Below, piece after piece: positions 53,614 through 61,293 of a stretch of 64,000 bases of DNA. How positions within the stretch are numbered: the stretch's first letter is position 1; the number at the start of each line of letters is the position of its first letter. A program made the position numbers and the translations under genes. The stretch comes from Terriglobia bacterium (lineage in GTDB: Bacteria; Acidobacteriota; Terriglobia; Bryobacterales; Bryobacteraceae), in contig JAIQFK010000017.1 in NCBI GenBank assembly GCA_020073305.1, forward strand, positions 87,928 to 151,927. The letters run 5' to 3'. The notes under the pieces were generated by a model. That model was not told where the DNA came from. It was given only the letters and a program-made list of their open reading frames with translations, and did not search any database.

Positions 53614-54243
53614 TTAATCTGTGTCGGAGGGATAGTCATTGGCAGGGGCTGGCGTGAGATCGCTAACGGCCGGGCTCGCCTTTTTGACTTCCCGCCTAGC
53701 CATGTTTTTGCGCAGCCGTTGTTTCACTAAACGAATCTCTTTCGCCACCGCTCCGAGCGCCTCATCAATTCGTCTTCGCATACGCTCCAGGCTGCGCTCC
53801 AGAATCCGGATCTCCGAAACCGGCTGTTCGTCCCGCATGGGGTGAGGAAATCCTGCGCGCTCGAGTTTGGTGAGGAGTTCTTCTCTGGTCTTCTCTCCGA
53901 GCCCCTTTACGACCAACGACAAATCGAGCCGTAGCGCATCGTCCACGATGTCGCACCCGACACTGCGGAGGGCGTTGCGCGTACGGACCGACAGGCCGAG
54001 ATCCTCTATGGCCGATTCAAGGCCGAGAGACATCCTTTCCGCACCGCGCGCTCGCCCGAGTTGAGTCTCGACGTCATCCACAATCCGCCGCACCTGGGTG
54101 GGAGAAAGACGATACGTCCTGCCGATTTCGTCCAGAGGTCGTTCCTCGTAACAGTACGCGTTGAAGATTGCCCAACTGCGTTTACGAATCGCGAAAGGTT
54201 TGGGAGGCGCAACTCCTCGGGAATGCCTGGAGCGTGATGCCAT
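53614..54243 (-). CDS. HTH protein with RNA-polymerase-alpha-CTD-like domain
   Basis: A 209-residue putative regulator. ATG 54243 has GGAG six bases upstream; the frame stays open to 54579 but the extension is unlike protein. Residues ~23-63 (RSWAIFNAYCYEERPLDEIG, then RLSPTQVRRIVDDVETQL) resemble a sigma region 4 helix-turn-helix. Residues ~76-131 (AIEDLGLSVRTRNALRSVG, then LVVKGLGEKTREELLTKL) resemble the helix-hairpin-helix of the RNA polymerase alpha C-terminal domain. Residues ~142-182 form a basic coiled coil. It may bind promoters and contact polymerase. It is divergent from the porin, flanked by copies of the ATAGAAA palindrome. Confidence 0.7.
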   Translation of the reverse strand: MASRSRHSRGVAPPKPFAIRKRSWAIFNAYCYEERPLDEIGRTYRLSPTQVRRIVDDVETQLGRARGAERMSLGLESAIEDLGLSVRTRNALRSVGCDIVDDALRLDLSLVVKGLGEKTREELLTKLERAGFPHPMRDEQPVSEIRILERSLERMRRRIDEALGAVAKEIRLVKQRLRKNMARREVKKASPAVSDLTPAPANDYPSDTD

Positions 54244-54299
54244 CTGATCTCCGCTTGCCGAACACGCAAAGGTGACAGGTACCCTTTTGTTGCACAGCT

Positions 54300-54617
54300 C
54301 TAAGCAACGGAGCTTCCGTGCCCCTGGTCCAAGCACAGGATGCCCAGAGCAACTGTAAACGATTGTAGGCATGCCGGCGGCGCTTTTCCAATAGAAAAAA
54401 TTGATCCGTTGAATCCAAACTGGTAGGGGGAGTTGCGCTTGCGAATGCACCCGTAAACGAACAGCGCCAAGGCGCCAGACAAAAGCAGAGATCCGGACTG
54501 CGGCTGCTCCCGGCGAGCGCAGGCCGCACGGATAAGAGAGACTCCCGCGGTTTCGAGCAATGCGGCAAGCAACAGCCACCTCAATGTCATCAAGACATTC
54601 ATGTCAGGCGCGTGCAT
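54300..54617 (-). CDS. Doubtful small membrane protein, YnfA/SMR-like N-terminus
   Basis: A 105-residue frame. Residues 6-60 (LRWLLLAALLETAGVSLIRA, then LLLSGALALFVYGCI) look like the first two helices of small YnfA/SMR-like transporters. The remainder is not membrane-like and matches no family in any frame, so the gene is perhaps a decayed remnant. Its 3' half carries a copy of the ATAGAAA motif. Treat with caution. Confidence 0.3.
   Translation of the reverse strand: MHAPDMNVLMTLRWLLLAALLETAGVSLIRAACARREQPQSGSLLLSGALALFVYGCIRKRNSPYQFGFNGSIFSIGKAPPACLQSFTVALGILCLDQGHGSSVA
54391..54405. promoter_or_regulatory. Operator-like site B0 upstream of the HTH gene
   Basis: ATAGAAAAAATTGAT matches 14 of 15 positions with the left part of the glnA site (ATAGAAAGAATTGAT at 63846). 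It lies 148 bp before ATG 54243 of the HTH gene, inside the doubtful small frame. Confidence 0.4.
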
Positions 54618-54626
54618 GGTTCGGAA

Positions 54627-54664
54627 ATAGAGATTTTCTAATCCATCCGATAGAAATTATCTAT
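54627..54664. promoter_or_regulatory. Paired operator-like sites B1 and B2 in the HTH/porin divergent region
   Basis: B1 ATAGAGATTTTCTAA (54627-54641) and B2 ATAGAAATTATCTAT (54650-54664) differ from site A by two and one positions. Their starts are 23 bp apart, about two helical turns, so bound proteins would lie on the same DNA face. They sit 132-169 bp upstream of the porin. The rest of the 552-bp gap (54665-54795) contains no gene I can support. Confidence 0.6.
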
Positions 54665-54795
54665 TAGCATCCACAGAAAAGAAGGGCTAGATTGGGACAG
54701 TTATACGTCAGGCTGGTTCGCCCCGTCAGCGTGCTCTCAGCCTTTCAAGCTCGGTAGCGCAGCTTACCAATTACTAGAGTCTGAGAGGAGTCAAC

Positions 54796-55965
54796 ATGCG
54801 AAAAAGTCGTATCAGTTTTGTTATCGCCGGAGCAGTAGTGCTCACCGGCGCCGTCTTTGCGCAACAGTCATCGACGGATTCAGCACCGGCAGCGCAAGCG
54901 CCGGCCGAACAAACACCGGCGCCACAAACACCCGCTCCCGCGGCGGCCGCATCGAAGTCGCCTTTGACCCAGTGGGGTACCGACTTCAGCTTCATGTTTG
55001 ATGGCTACGTGGATGCAAATTTCAATCATCCGGATTCCGGATTGAACCAGCTCCGCAACTTCGACATGCGCTCGGATACGGCGCACGTGAACATGGGGAT
55101 GATCACGATCGACCATGGTCCTGCACCAGTCGGCTTTCACTTAGATGTCGGTTTCGGGCAGACGTTCGATGTAATCCATGCGAGCGACAGGGCTCCGGAA
55201 GAGCTTAAGTACTTCAAGCAAGCCTATGTAAGCTTCAAGCCGAAGTCGTGGCACGGCCTGGAAGTCGACGCCGGAGAATTCGTCACCTCGGCCGGCGCCG
55301 AAGTCATTGAGACCAACCAGAACTGGAACTACTCGCGGTCGTTGTTGTTCGCGTGGGCGATTCCCTATTACCACTTCGGCATTCGCTCCTCGTTCCCGAT
55401 TGGCCCACATTTCACGGGAGGCGTCCAGCTGGTGCAGGGGTGGAATAACGTCTACGACAACAACAGCGGCAAGACCGTGGGACTCACAGGGGCATATGCC
55501 TGGAAAAAGGTCACATGGACGAACGTGTACTACGGTGGACCCGAAAAGAGCCACACCAACACCGGCATGCGTAACCTCTACGACACCACCGTGCTCGTCA
55601 ACGCCACTGACAATTTGAGTTACTACGTCAATTTCGATTACGGCCGGGATAAGAATATCGGGTCGGGCTCACAGAAGTGGACGGGCATCGCCGGTGCGGC
55701 GCGCTACGCGTTTAAGAAGAAGTATGCAGTCGCGGGGCGCCTGGAGTGGTTCGACGATATGAACGGCTTTTCCACCGGCACAGCGCAGTCCGTCAAGGAA
55801 TTCACCCTGACGGGTGAATACAAAGTGAACGGCTGGCTGATGAGCCGGCTCGAGTTTCGCGACGACTGGTCAAACCAGCCGTTTTTCCAAAACAACGGCG
55901 GCACGTCGAAGAATCAGCCCACGGTCCTGCTGGGACTGGTGGCATTTATTGCCCCAAAGAAATAG
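54796..55965 (+). CDS. OmpL-like outer-membrane porin (BBP2 type)
   Basis: A 389-residue beta-barrel: signal peptide ending VFAQ, an Ala/Pro/Gln-rich linker to residue ~55, then the barrel (FSFMFDGYVDANFNHPDSGLN, MGMITIDHGPAPVGFHLDVGFGQTFD, and final QPTVLLGLVAFIAPKK). The pattern is that of putative beta-barrel porin-2. GAGGAG precedes the ATG. It is 67 bp before an APC permease, so the two form an outer/inner membrane uptake route for an amino acid or nitrogen compound, probably under sites B1/B2. Confidence 0.85.
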   Translation: MRKSRISFVIAGAVVLTGAVFAQQSSTDSAPAAQAPAEQTPAPQTPAPAAAASKSPLTQWGTDFSFMFDGYVDANFNHPDSGLNQLRNFDMRSDTAHVNMGMITIDHGPAPVGFHLDVGFGQTFDVIHASDRAPEELKYFKQAYVSFKPKSWHGLEVDAGEFVTSAGAEVIETNQNWNYSRSLLFAWAIPYYHFGIRSSFPIGPHFTGGVQLVQGWNNVYDNNSGKTVGLTGAYAWKKVTWTNVYYGGPEKSHTNTGMRNLYDTTVLVNATDNLSYYVNFDYGRDKNIGSGSQKWTGIAGAARYAFKKKYAVAGRLEWFDDMNGFSTGTAQSVKEFTLTGEYKVNGWLMSRLEFRDDWSNQPFFQNNGGTSKNQPTVLLGLVAFIAPKK

Positions 55966-56032
55966 GAGAGGGATTCGAAAGGAAATAACATGCGATCCAA
56001 TTCGACAATTTGCAGATTGAGAGGGAACCTAA

Positions 56033-57841
56033 ATGGCTGATAACGCCGAAGTCAAAATGCAACAGACTCTGGGACTGACGGGTCTTACGATGAACGCCAT
56101 GGCGCTCATCGCCCCCGGCGCCTTTCTTTGGCTTACGTTCTACATCCAGGCCACGACCGGAGTTACCGGGCCGGCGATGTGGATGGGCATCGTGCTCGCC
56201 CTTCTGCTTTGCCTGGCGACCGCTGTATGTTACGCGGAAATGGCGAAGCTATATCCCGGCACGGGCAGTTCCTACTATTTCGCCGAGCAATCGTTTCTCA
56301 ACCACGACCGAGCGTGGCGGTATGCGCGGCTGTCGAAATTCATCGTCGGCTGGGGCTCGCATCTGTATTACTGGATCTACCCGGGAGTGATGGTTGGGGT
56401 GATGGGGGTCCTGTGCGGCTACCTGGTCGGAACGCTGTGGCCGAACGTGATGAGCGCTTCCACCCCGGGCCCCGTGTTCATGATGCTCGTGGCCGTGGTG
56501 TTCTCATTCGTGGTAGCTTACATCGCTTCCCGAGGCGTAAACGGCTCGACATCAGTCAACGTGGCGATCAACGTCATACAGATTAGCGCGCTGGTGGTGT
56601 TCTCGGTTCTGGCCTTGGGCTACCGGATGAATCATCCACCTGGAAGTATTGCTTATCAGTTCGATTCCGCGTCAAGCGCTGCCTACACCTATGAGTTCCA
56701 AACCAAGCCCGTTACAGAGAATGGGCAGACCACCGATCAGATTGTGCGCGATGCAAACGGCATTCCGCAGGCTAAGGTGGACGCGGCCGGCAAGCCGGTA
56801 CCATTTCGCATCAGTTATCCGGAAAAGGACGAGAAGGGCAATTTTCTCAGCCACCCCACAGCGTCGTCCGTCCCGGCGCCTCACAATTGGGGCTGGGTGT
56901 TCGTGCAGGCCACGGTCGCGATCTTGATTCTAGTGGGCTTCGAATCGGTAACCGCCATGGGCGGCGAGGCGAAGAACGCGAAACGTGACGTTCCCATAGC
57001 CGTGATCGTGTCGCTGCTGGTGCAGGGCATGTTCTGTTACCTGTTCGAATATTTTGCGGCTAACTATTTTCTCAACAACGGCTACTCGATGGTAAGCGCA
57101 TCGGGTTCCGCGGCGCCGCTCGGCGACATGATGGTGGTGGTGGGGGACGCTTTGTTCGGCCCCGGTAACGGACGAACCTTCATGCTGATCGAGGCGTTCA
57201 CCGTGTTCCTGGCGCTGATAGGCACCACGCTGTCGTGTATGAATACCGGCGCGCGCGTCACCTACGCCATGGGCAAGGACGAAGAGGTGCCGGAGGCGTT
57301 CGGTTACCTGCACTCGAAGAACCTCACACCGCACCGCGCCATCTGGTCGCTGGCCGTCATTTCGGCTGTGATTGGCTGCGTCTCGGTAGCGGTCGCCTTC
57401 GGTGACGCGGGTGCGCCTAAGGATGCGGATATTAAGGCTCTGCCCCAAGGTTTGTTTTCGAGCTTCGGGTATACGACTCACGACCAGATGGCGGCGCTGC
57501 CGAACACTCTGCTCACCATGACACTGGCGTCGAACTTTGGCACGTTCGTGTTGTATGCGCTGAGTTGCATTATCTGCATGGTCGCCTACCATAAGCATCC
57601 AAAATTCAGCCCGCTACGTCATATGGCCATCCCTTTGTTCGGATTGGTCGCCAACCTGGGCTGCATGGCGTTTTACTTGATCGGACCATTCATGGGGTAT
57701 GGCACTGTGAAGGAGCCTCTGCTGGCTTTGGGCATCGCGGTCGTTTGGGGGCTCTACGGTGGCATCTATTTTCTCCGGGCAAGTAAGCAGAAGGGTAGGA
57801 CGACTCTGGTTGCCGAGCGCTTCCAGACGGCGCGGTCTTAG
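56033..57841 (+). CDS. APC-family amino acid permease with extra extracytoplasmic insert
   Basis: A 602-residue transporter with about twelve membrane helices. The first helix carries the APC substrate motif (MNAMALIAPGAFLWLTF), and EMAKLYPGTGSSYYFAEQSF follows helix 2. Residues ~200-285 form a hydrophilic insertion (EFQTKPVTENGQTTDQIVRD, then KPVPFRISYPEKDEKGNF) not found in standard APC carriers, placed between helices where it would face the periplasm. GFESVTAMGGEAKNAKRDVPIAV is the usual conserved loop. Likely substrate: an amino acid or amine. Located between the porin and the phosphatase gene. Confidence 0.88.
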   Translation: MADNAEVKMQQTLGLTGLTMNAMALIAPGAFLWLTFYIQATTGVTGPAMWMGIVLALLLCLATAVCYAEMAKLYPGTGSSYYFAEQSFLNHDRAWRYARLSKFIVGWGSHLYYWIYPGVMVGVMGVLCGYLVGTLWPNVMSASTPGPVFMMLVAVVFSFVVAYIASRGVNGSTSVNVAINVIQISALVVFSVLALGYRMNHPPGSIAYQFDSASSAAYTYEFQTKPVTENGQTTDQIVRDANGIPQAKVDAAGKPVPFRISYPEKDEKGNFLSHPTASSVPAPHNWGWVFVQATVAILILVGFESVTAMGGEAKNAKRDVPIAVIVSLLVQGMFCYLFEYFAANYFLNNGYSMVSASGSAAPLGDMMVVVGDALFGPGNGRTFMLIEAFTVFLALIGTTLSCMNTGARVTYAMGKDEEVPEAFGYLHSKNLTPHRAIWSLAVISAVIGCVSVAVAFGDAGAPKDADIKALPQGLFSSFGYTTHDQMAALPNTLLTMTLASNFGTFVLYALSCIICMVAYHKHPKFSPLRHMAIPLFGLVANLGCMAFYLIGPFMGYGTVKEPLLALGIAVVWGLYGGIYFLRASKQKGRTTLVAERFQTARS

Positions 57842-57848
57842 ATGGCTG

Positions 57849-57895
57849 AGCGCCCGCCGGGCGGGGAGAAATCGGAGGAGCCTGGCGGGCGCTCG
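57849..57895. promoter_or_regulatory. Inverted repeat between permease and phosphatase genes
   Basis: GAGCGCCCGCC and GGCGGGCGCTC are perfect 11-bp inverted arms with a 25-base loop. The loop contains GGAGGAG, a ribosome-site-like word about twenty bases from ATG 57901. No U-run follows, so it is not a classical terminator; it may attenuate between permease and phosphatase or tune translation. Confidence 0.55.
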
Positions 57896-57900
57896 AGAAT

Positions 57901-58695
57901 ATGTTAGATGTGGACTTCGCGCAGCTCTCCCATCCTGGGCGGCTGCGCAATAATAATGAGGACTATCTGGGCCATGTCCAGCCGGCGACGCCGGAGGAAG
58001 GGCGTTCGCACGGCTGGCTTTTTGCTTTGGCGGACGGCCTGGGAGGGCACGACCGGGGCGAGGTAGCCTCTCATGCCGCGGTGGAACATCTGCTGGCAGG
58101 TTTTCGCGCCGCTCCGGAAGGGGAACCACTGGGGACGCTGCTGGCGCGGCTTGTCCGGGAAGCTAACGCGCACGTCTACGAGGTAGCGAAACAAGCCAGC
58201 CCCGGCGGTTCGGCCATGGCGACCACGCTGGTGGCTTGCGGACTGCGGCACGACCGCGCTGTGATTGCTCATGCAGGCGACTCCCGGTGTTACCTCGTGC
58301 GTGAAGGGCAAGCCACGCTGCTGACGCGTGATCACACAGTGGCGCACGATCAGGTCCGTCTGGGAGTGATCTCTACCAGGGAAGCCTCCGAATCCTCCAA
58401 CCGCAACCTCCTCAGCCGCTCGCTCGGGAACGACCTGTTCCTCAACGTCGAAACCAGCGAACACCAGGTCATTCCCGGAGACGTGCTGGTGCTTTGCTGC
58501 GATGGAGTCCACCACTCCGTATCGGCGGCGGAAATTGCCACGGCCGCGGGCACCGACTTGGCCACAGCAGCTCAACAGTTGTTGGCTCTTGCGAACCAGC
58601 GGGACGGCAGTGATAACATAAGCATGCAGCTAGTGCGCGTTCGGAGCGTGGAACGTGTCGGGATCTATCGGGGGCGGCCCTACAAGCTCCGGTAG
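57901..58695 (+). CDS. PP2C-family protein phosphatase
   Basis: A 264-residue cytoplasmic Ser/Thr phosphatase. Metal-binding Asp residues are seen in N-N-N-E-D-Y (D21), A-L-A-D-G-L-G-G-H (D45), and C-D-G-V-H...S-D-N-I-S; H-A-G-D-S-R is the conserved strand. It should reverse phosphorylation by the kinase 41 bp downstream, as in PrpC/PrkC-like pairs. Setting between an amino acid permease and amt/glnD suggests a role in nitrogen status signalling (inference). Confidence 0.92.
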   Translation: MLDVDFAQLSHPGRLRNNNEDYLGHVQPATPEEGRSHGWLFALADGLGGHDRGEVASHAAVEHLLAGFRAAPEGEPLGTLLARLVREANAHVYEVAKQASPGGSAMATTLVACGLRHDRAVIAHAGDSRCYLVREGQATLLTRDHTVAHDQVRLGVISTREASESSNRNLLSRSLGNDLFLNVETSEHQVIPGDVLVLCCDGVHHSVSAAEIATAAGTDLATAAQQLLALANQRDGSDNISMQLVRVRSVERVGIYRGRPYKLR

Positions 58696-58736
58696 TTCAT
58701 TCCGTCCTGCTTGGCCTTCTTGCTCCCTCGCCCTTC

Positions 58737-59705
58737 ATGACATCACTGCATCCCGGCGATCAGCTCGACCACTACCGTATTGAGGGGGTCGTCGCGCGCA
58801 GCGGGATGGCTTCGATCTTTCGGGCCACGGACATGCGAAACGGCCGCCAGGTCGCCATCAAGGTGCCACATCCGGAGATGGAAGCGGACCCTGTACTGTA
58901 CGAACGCTTCAAACGCGAGGAGGAAATCGGACAAAAGCTGGACCATCCGGGTGTCATGAAAGTGTTCGCTGATGACGACCGCAGCCGGGTCTACATGGTG
59001 ATGGAGTGGGTGGAGGGACGGCTGCTTCGCCAGCTTTTGGGAGAGCAACGCAGGCTGCCCATAGACCGGACTCTGCGCATTACGATTGCGATTTCTGACG
59101 CCCTGGATTACATTCACCGGAACGGCGTGGTACATCGCGATCTGAAACCGGAGAACATCATGATTGATGCCAGCGATGGGATCAAGTTGATCGACTTCGG
59201 CATCGCGGGAAGCGCGGGGGCGCGGCGACTGACATTCGGCAAGCTGTCTCAAATCGCCGGCACGCCCGATTATATTTCTCCGGAGCAGGTCAAGGGGAAG
59301 CGCGGAGACGGGCGCAGTGACATCTACGCGCTCGGAGTCATGCTGTACGAGATGCTGACCGGAAAGACGCCCTTTGCCGGCACGAATCCGTTCGCCATCA
59401 TGAACGACCGGTTGCTGAACAACCCAGTGCCGCCACGCGAGTTGAATCCGGAGATTTCGCCCGAATTGCAGGAAGTGATCTATCGGGCGCTGGAGCGCGA
59501 TCCGCAGAACCGCTATTCAACCGCGAACGAGTTTGCGTGGGATCTGGAGCATCTGGACCAGGTTGGGGTCGAGGATCGTGCCGAGTTGCGCGATTGGCAG
59601 CACCGGCGGACGCCGTGGCTGAGACGCATTCTGTTTTATGTGGCGATGGCTTTGATTCCCATCGTCGTCTTCGGGGTGCTCCTGTTCGTTGCGCGGCACG
59701 GGTAA
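58737..59705 (+). CDS. Membrane-anchored Ser/Thr protein kinase
   Basis: A 322-residue Hanks-type kinase. VAIK (K42), HRDLKPEN (133-140) and D-F-G (153-155) are intact; GTPDYISPEQVKGKRGDGRSDIYALGVMLYEML is the activation/P+1 region. The glycine loop is V-V-A-R-S-G-M-A-S, with fewer Gly than usual. One membrane helix at ~300-319 (ILFYVAMALIPIVVFGVLLFV) is followed by only three residues, so there is no periplasmic sensor: input must be cytoplasmic or within the membrane. Paired with the PP2C gene. Confidence 0.92.
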   Translation: MTSLHPGDQLDHYRIEGVVARSGMASIFRATDMRNGRQVAIKVPHPEMEADPVLYERFKREEEIGQKLDHPGVMKVFADDDRSRVYMVMEWVEGRLLRQLLGEQRRLPIDRTLRITIAISDALDYIHRNGVVHRDLKPENIMIDASDGIKLIDFGIAGSAGARRLTFGKLSQIAGTPDYISPEQVKGKRGDGRSDIYALGVMLYEMLTGKTPFAGTNPFAIMNDRLLNNPVPPRELNPEISPELQEVIYRALERDPQNRYSTANEFAWDLEHLDQVGVEDRAELRDWQHRRTPWLRRILFYVAMALIPIVVFGVLLFVARHG

Positions 59706-59735
59706 ACCAGTCCCTGCAAAGTTTCGAGCAGCTCC

Positions 59736-61037
59736 CTAGCGTAGCCAGGAATCATCCGTGTGAGTCATGAAGTCAGGATAAGCGCCCGCCCCGAGTTCAT
59801 AAAGGTCCAGCCCTTGGCGCTCGGCCTGCGGTGCCACGCGTTGGGGATAGACACGGTTCAACAGCCAGTTTAGTCCGAACGTAAGCGGCAGTACGAAGCC
59901 GGTCAGCGTTGCGACTCCGACAAGTTGAGCCAGCCACTGGCCCGGAACGGGGTCTGCGGCAAGCAGACCGGCGGCCATGAGGCTCCACAGCCCTCCCACC
60001 GCATGCACCGAGATCACACCGCCCGGATCATCCACCGAAAGATGAAGCTCCAGCCACTCGATCGAGTAGATCGCCAGCGCGCCACCCACGATTCCGACCA
60101 TCACCGCAGCAGCAGGGCGCATCAGTGCGCAGCCGGCGCTTACCCCCACGAGGCCGGCGACCCACCCGTTGGCGCATAGAGAAGCGTCGACCTTGCCGAA
60201 GCGAGCGCGCGTGATAGCGGCCGACGTCAGAGCCGCCGAAGCGGCGGACAGCGTCGTATTCAGCGCCGCCAGAGGTACGCGGCCTACTTCTACGCCGGTG
60301 AATAGCATCGCACCCGCGCAGTCCAATCCCAGCCAGCCCGCCCAGGCAAGAAAGCATCCGAACAGCACCAGGACGGAGTTGTGTCCGGGAATCGCGGCAG
60401 GCATCCCCTCCCGCGTGTATTTCCCCCGCCGCGGGCCGAGAACCCAGGCGATGGCCAGTGCCGTCAGTCCGCCCGTCATGTGAATCGCGCCGCCGCCACC
60501 GCAGTCCACCAGGCCGCGCCCGATGGTGTAATTTGGACCGAGTTGCGCGAGCCACCCGCCGCCCCAGACCCAATGGGCAAACAACGGATACGTGCAGCCC
60601 GCCAAGATGGCCGTCGACACGCAACTTGCCCCCAGCCGCCACCGGTCAGCTCCGCTCCCCAAGGGGATGGTGGCCGCGACCGCTACTCCGAACATGCCGA
60701 AGAGCGCGTATAGTGGAGCAGCAGAACCGTCAAACTCCAGGCCGCGCAGAAAAAACCGCTCGGAGGAGATCCATCCCCAGTTTCTTGCGCCAACAGCGAT
60801 CACGTGGGTTGCGCTGCCAGGATAACCTTGTATTGAAAATCCGATCGCAAAGTAGGCCAGCGCTGCCACGGCAGCGACACAGAGCACACTGAGTATCGAG
60901 TGGGCAGCATTTCGCGACCTGCACAGTCCGGCGTTCATTAACGCGAGTCCGGCCGCGGCGAAGGGTACGAACAGGGTCAATAGAAAGCAAAGACCTTTCG
61001 CGGTGTCGGACTCCAATGGGGCCGGCGAAGCCATCAC
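59736..61037 (-). CDS. amt: Ammonium transporter
   Basis: A 433-residue Amt/Rh channel with about eleven helices. The twin pore histidines are in CGGGGAIHMTGG and VISVHAVGGLW, the conserved W in AHWVWGGGWL, and the C-terminal cytosolic tail ends G-L-D-L-Y-E-L-G-A-G-A-Y-P, the segment that in AmtB couples to the PII protein. GTG 61037 or ATG 61034 starts; the latter overlaps a small upstream gene's stop. Divergent from glnD. Confidence 0.9.
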   Translation of the reverse strand: MMASPAPLESDTAKGLCFLLTLFVPFAAAGLALMNAGLCRSRNAAHSILSVLCVAAVAALAYFAIGFSIQGYPGSATHVIAVGARNWGWISSERFFLRGLEFDGSAAPLYALFGMFGVAVAATIPLGSGADRWRLGASCVSTAILAGCTYPLFAHWVWGGGWLAQLGPNYTIGRGLVDCGGGGAIHMTGGLTALAIAWVLGPRRGKYTREGMPAAIPGHNSVLVLFGCFLAWAGWLGLDCAGAMLFTGVEVGRVPLAALNTTLSAASAALTSAAITRARFGKVDASLCANGWVAGLVGVSAGCALMRPAAAVMVGIVGGALAIYSIEWLELHLSVDDPGGVISVHAVGGLWSLMAAGLLAADPVPGQWLAQLVGVATLTGFVLPLTFGLNWLLNRVYPQRVAPQAERQGLDLYELGAGAYPDFMTHTDDSWLR

Positions 61038-61198
61038 CGATCGTCCCTGGGTGCAATGATGTGAGACCGGAGGAGCAGGCCCAAGCCCACCCCCTCAATG
61101 CCAACACCCCCCAACGCGAAGCTGGACTGCAACGGCCCCGATCGTAGAAGGGCCACCGCGCCAAGCACGATGATCCACCCCGACACCAGCAAGAACAT
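61034..61198 (-). CDS. 54-residue membrane protein coupled to amt
   Basis: From ATG 61198 the frame gives MFLLVSGWIIVLGAVALL, then GPLQSSFALGGVGIEGVGLGLLL and ends RSHIIAPRDDR, two hydrophobic stretches with a charged tail. Its TGA overlaps the amt ATG as TGATG, a strong coupling arrangement. No strong ribosome site is seen. The function is unknown; it could be an accessory subunit of the transporter or a leader peptide. Confidence 0.5.
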   Translation of the reverse strand: MFLLVSGWIIVLGAVALLRSGPLQSSFALGGVGIEGVGLGLLLRSHIIAPRDDR

Positions 61199-61251
61199 GG
61201 CTATGAGCTTGATAATGAGTATTCTATTTCACTGCCGGTCCCCATTGCCTA

Positions 61252-61266
61252 ATAGATAATTTTGAT
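61252..61266. promoter_or_regulatory. Operator-like site C between amt and glnD
   Basis: ATAGATAATTTTGAT; its reverse complement ATCAAAATTATCTAT matches 13 of 15 positions of site B2 (ATAGAAATTATCTAT), and the match continues into TTAG on the outer side. It lies 28 bp before the glnD ATG and 54 bp before the small amt-linked gene, so it could control both directions. Confidence 0.5.
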
Positions 61267-61293
61267 TTCGCTCATAAAAGAATTCAGCTTTCG

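Noticed and set aside
54244..54579. N-terminal extension of the HTH protein to 54579
   Set aside because: The extension has no recognisable fold or ribosome site, and an internal ATG at 54243 has a good GGAG.
54300..54617. Complete YnfA/SMR transporter
   Set aside because: Only the first ~55 residues look family-like; no frame supplies the later helices, so it is listed only as doubtful.
57849..57895. Rho-independent terminator after the APC permease
   Set aside because: The hairpin is perfect but has a 25-base loop and no following U-run.
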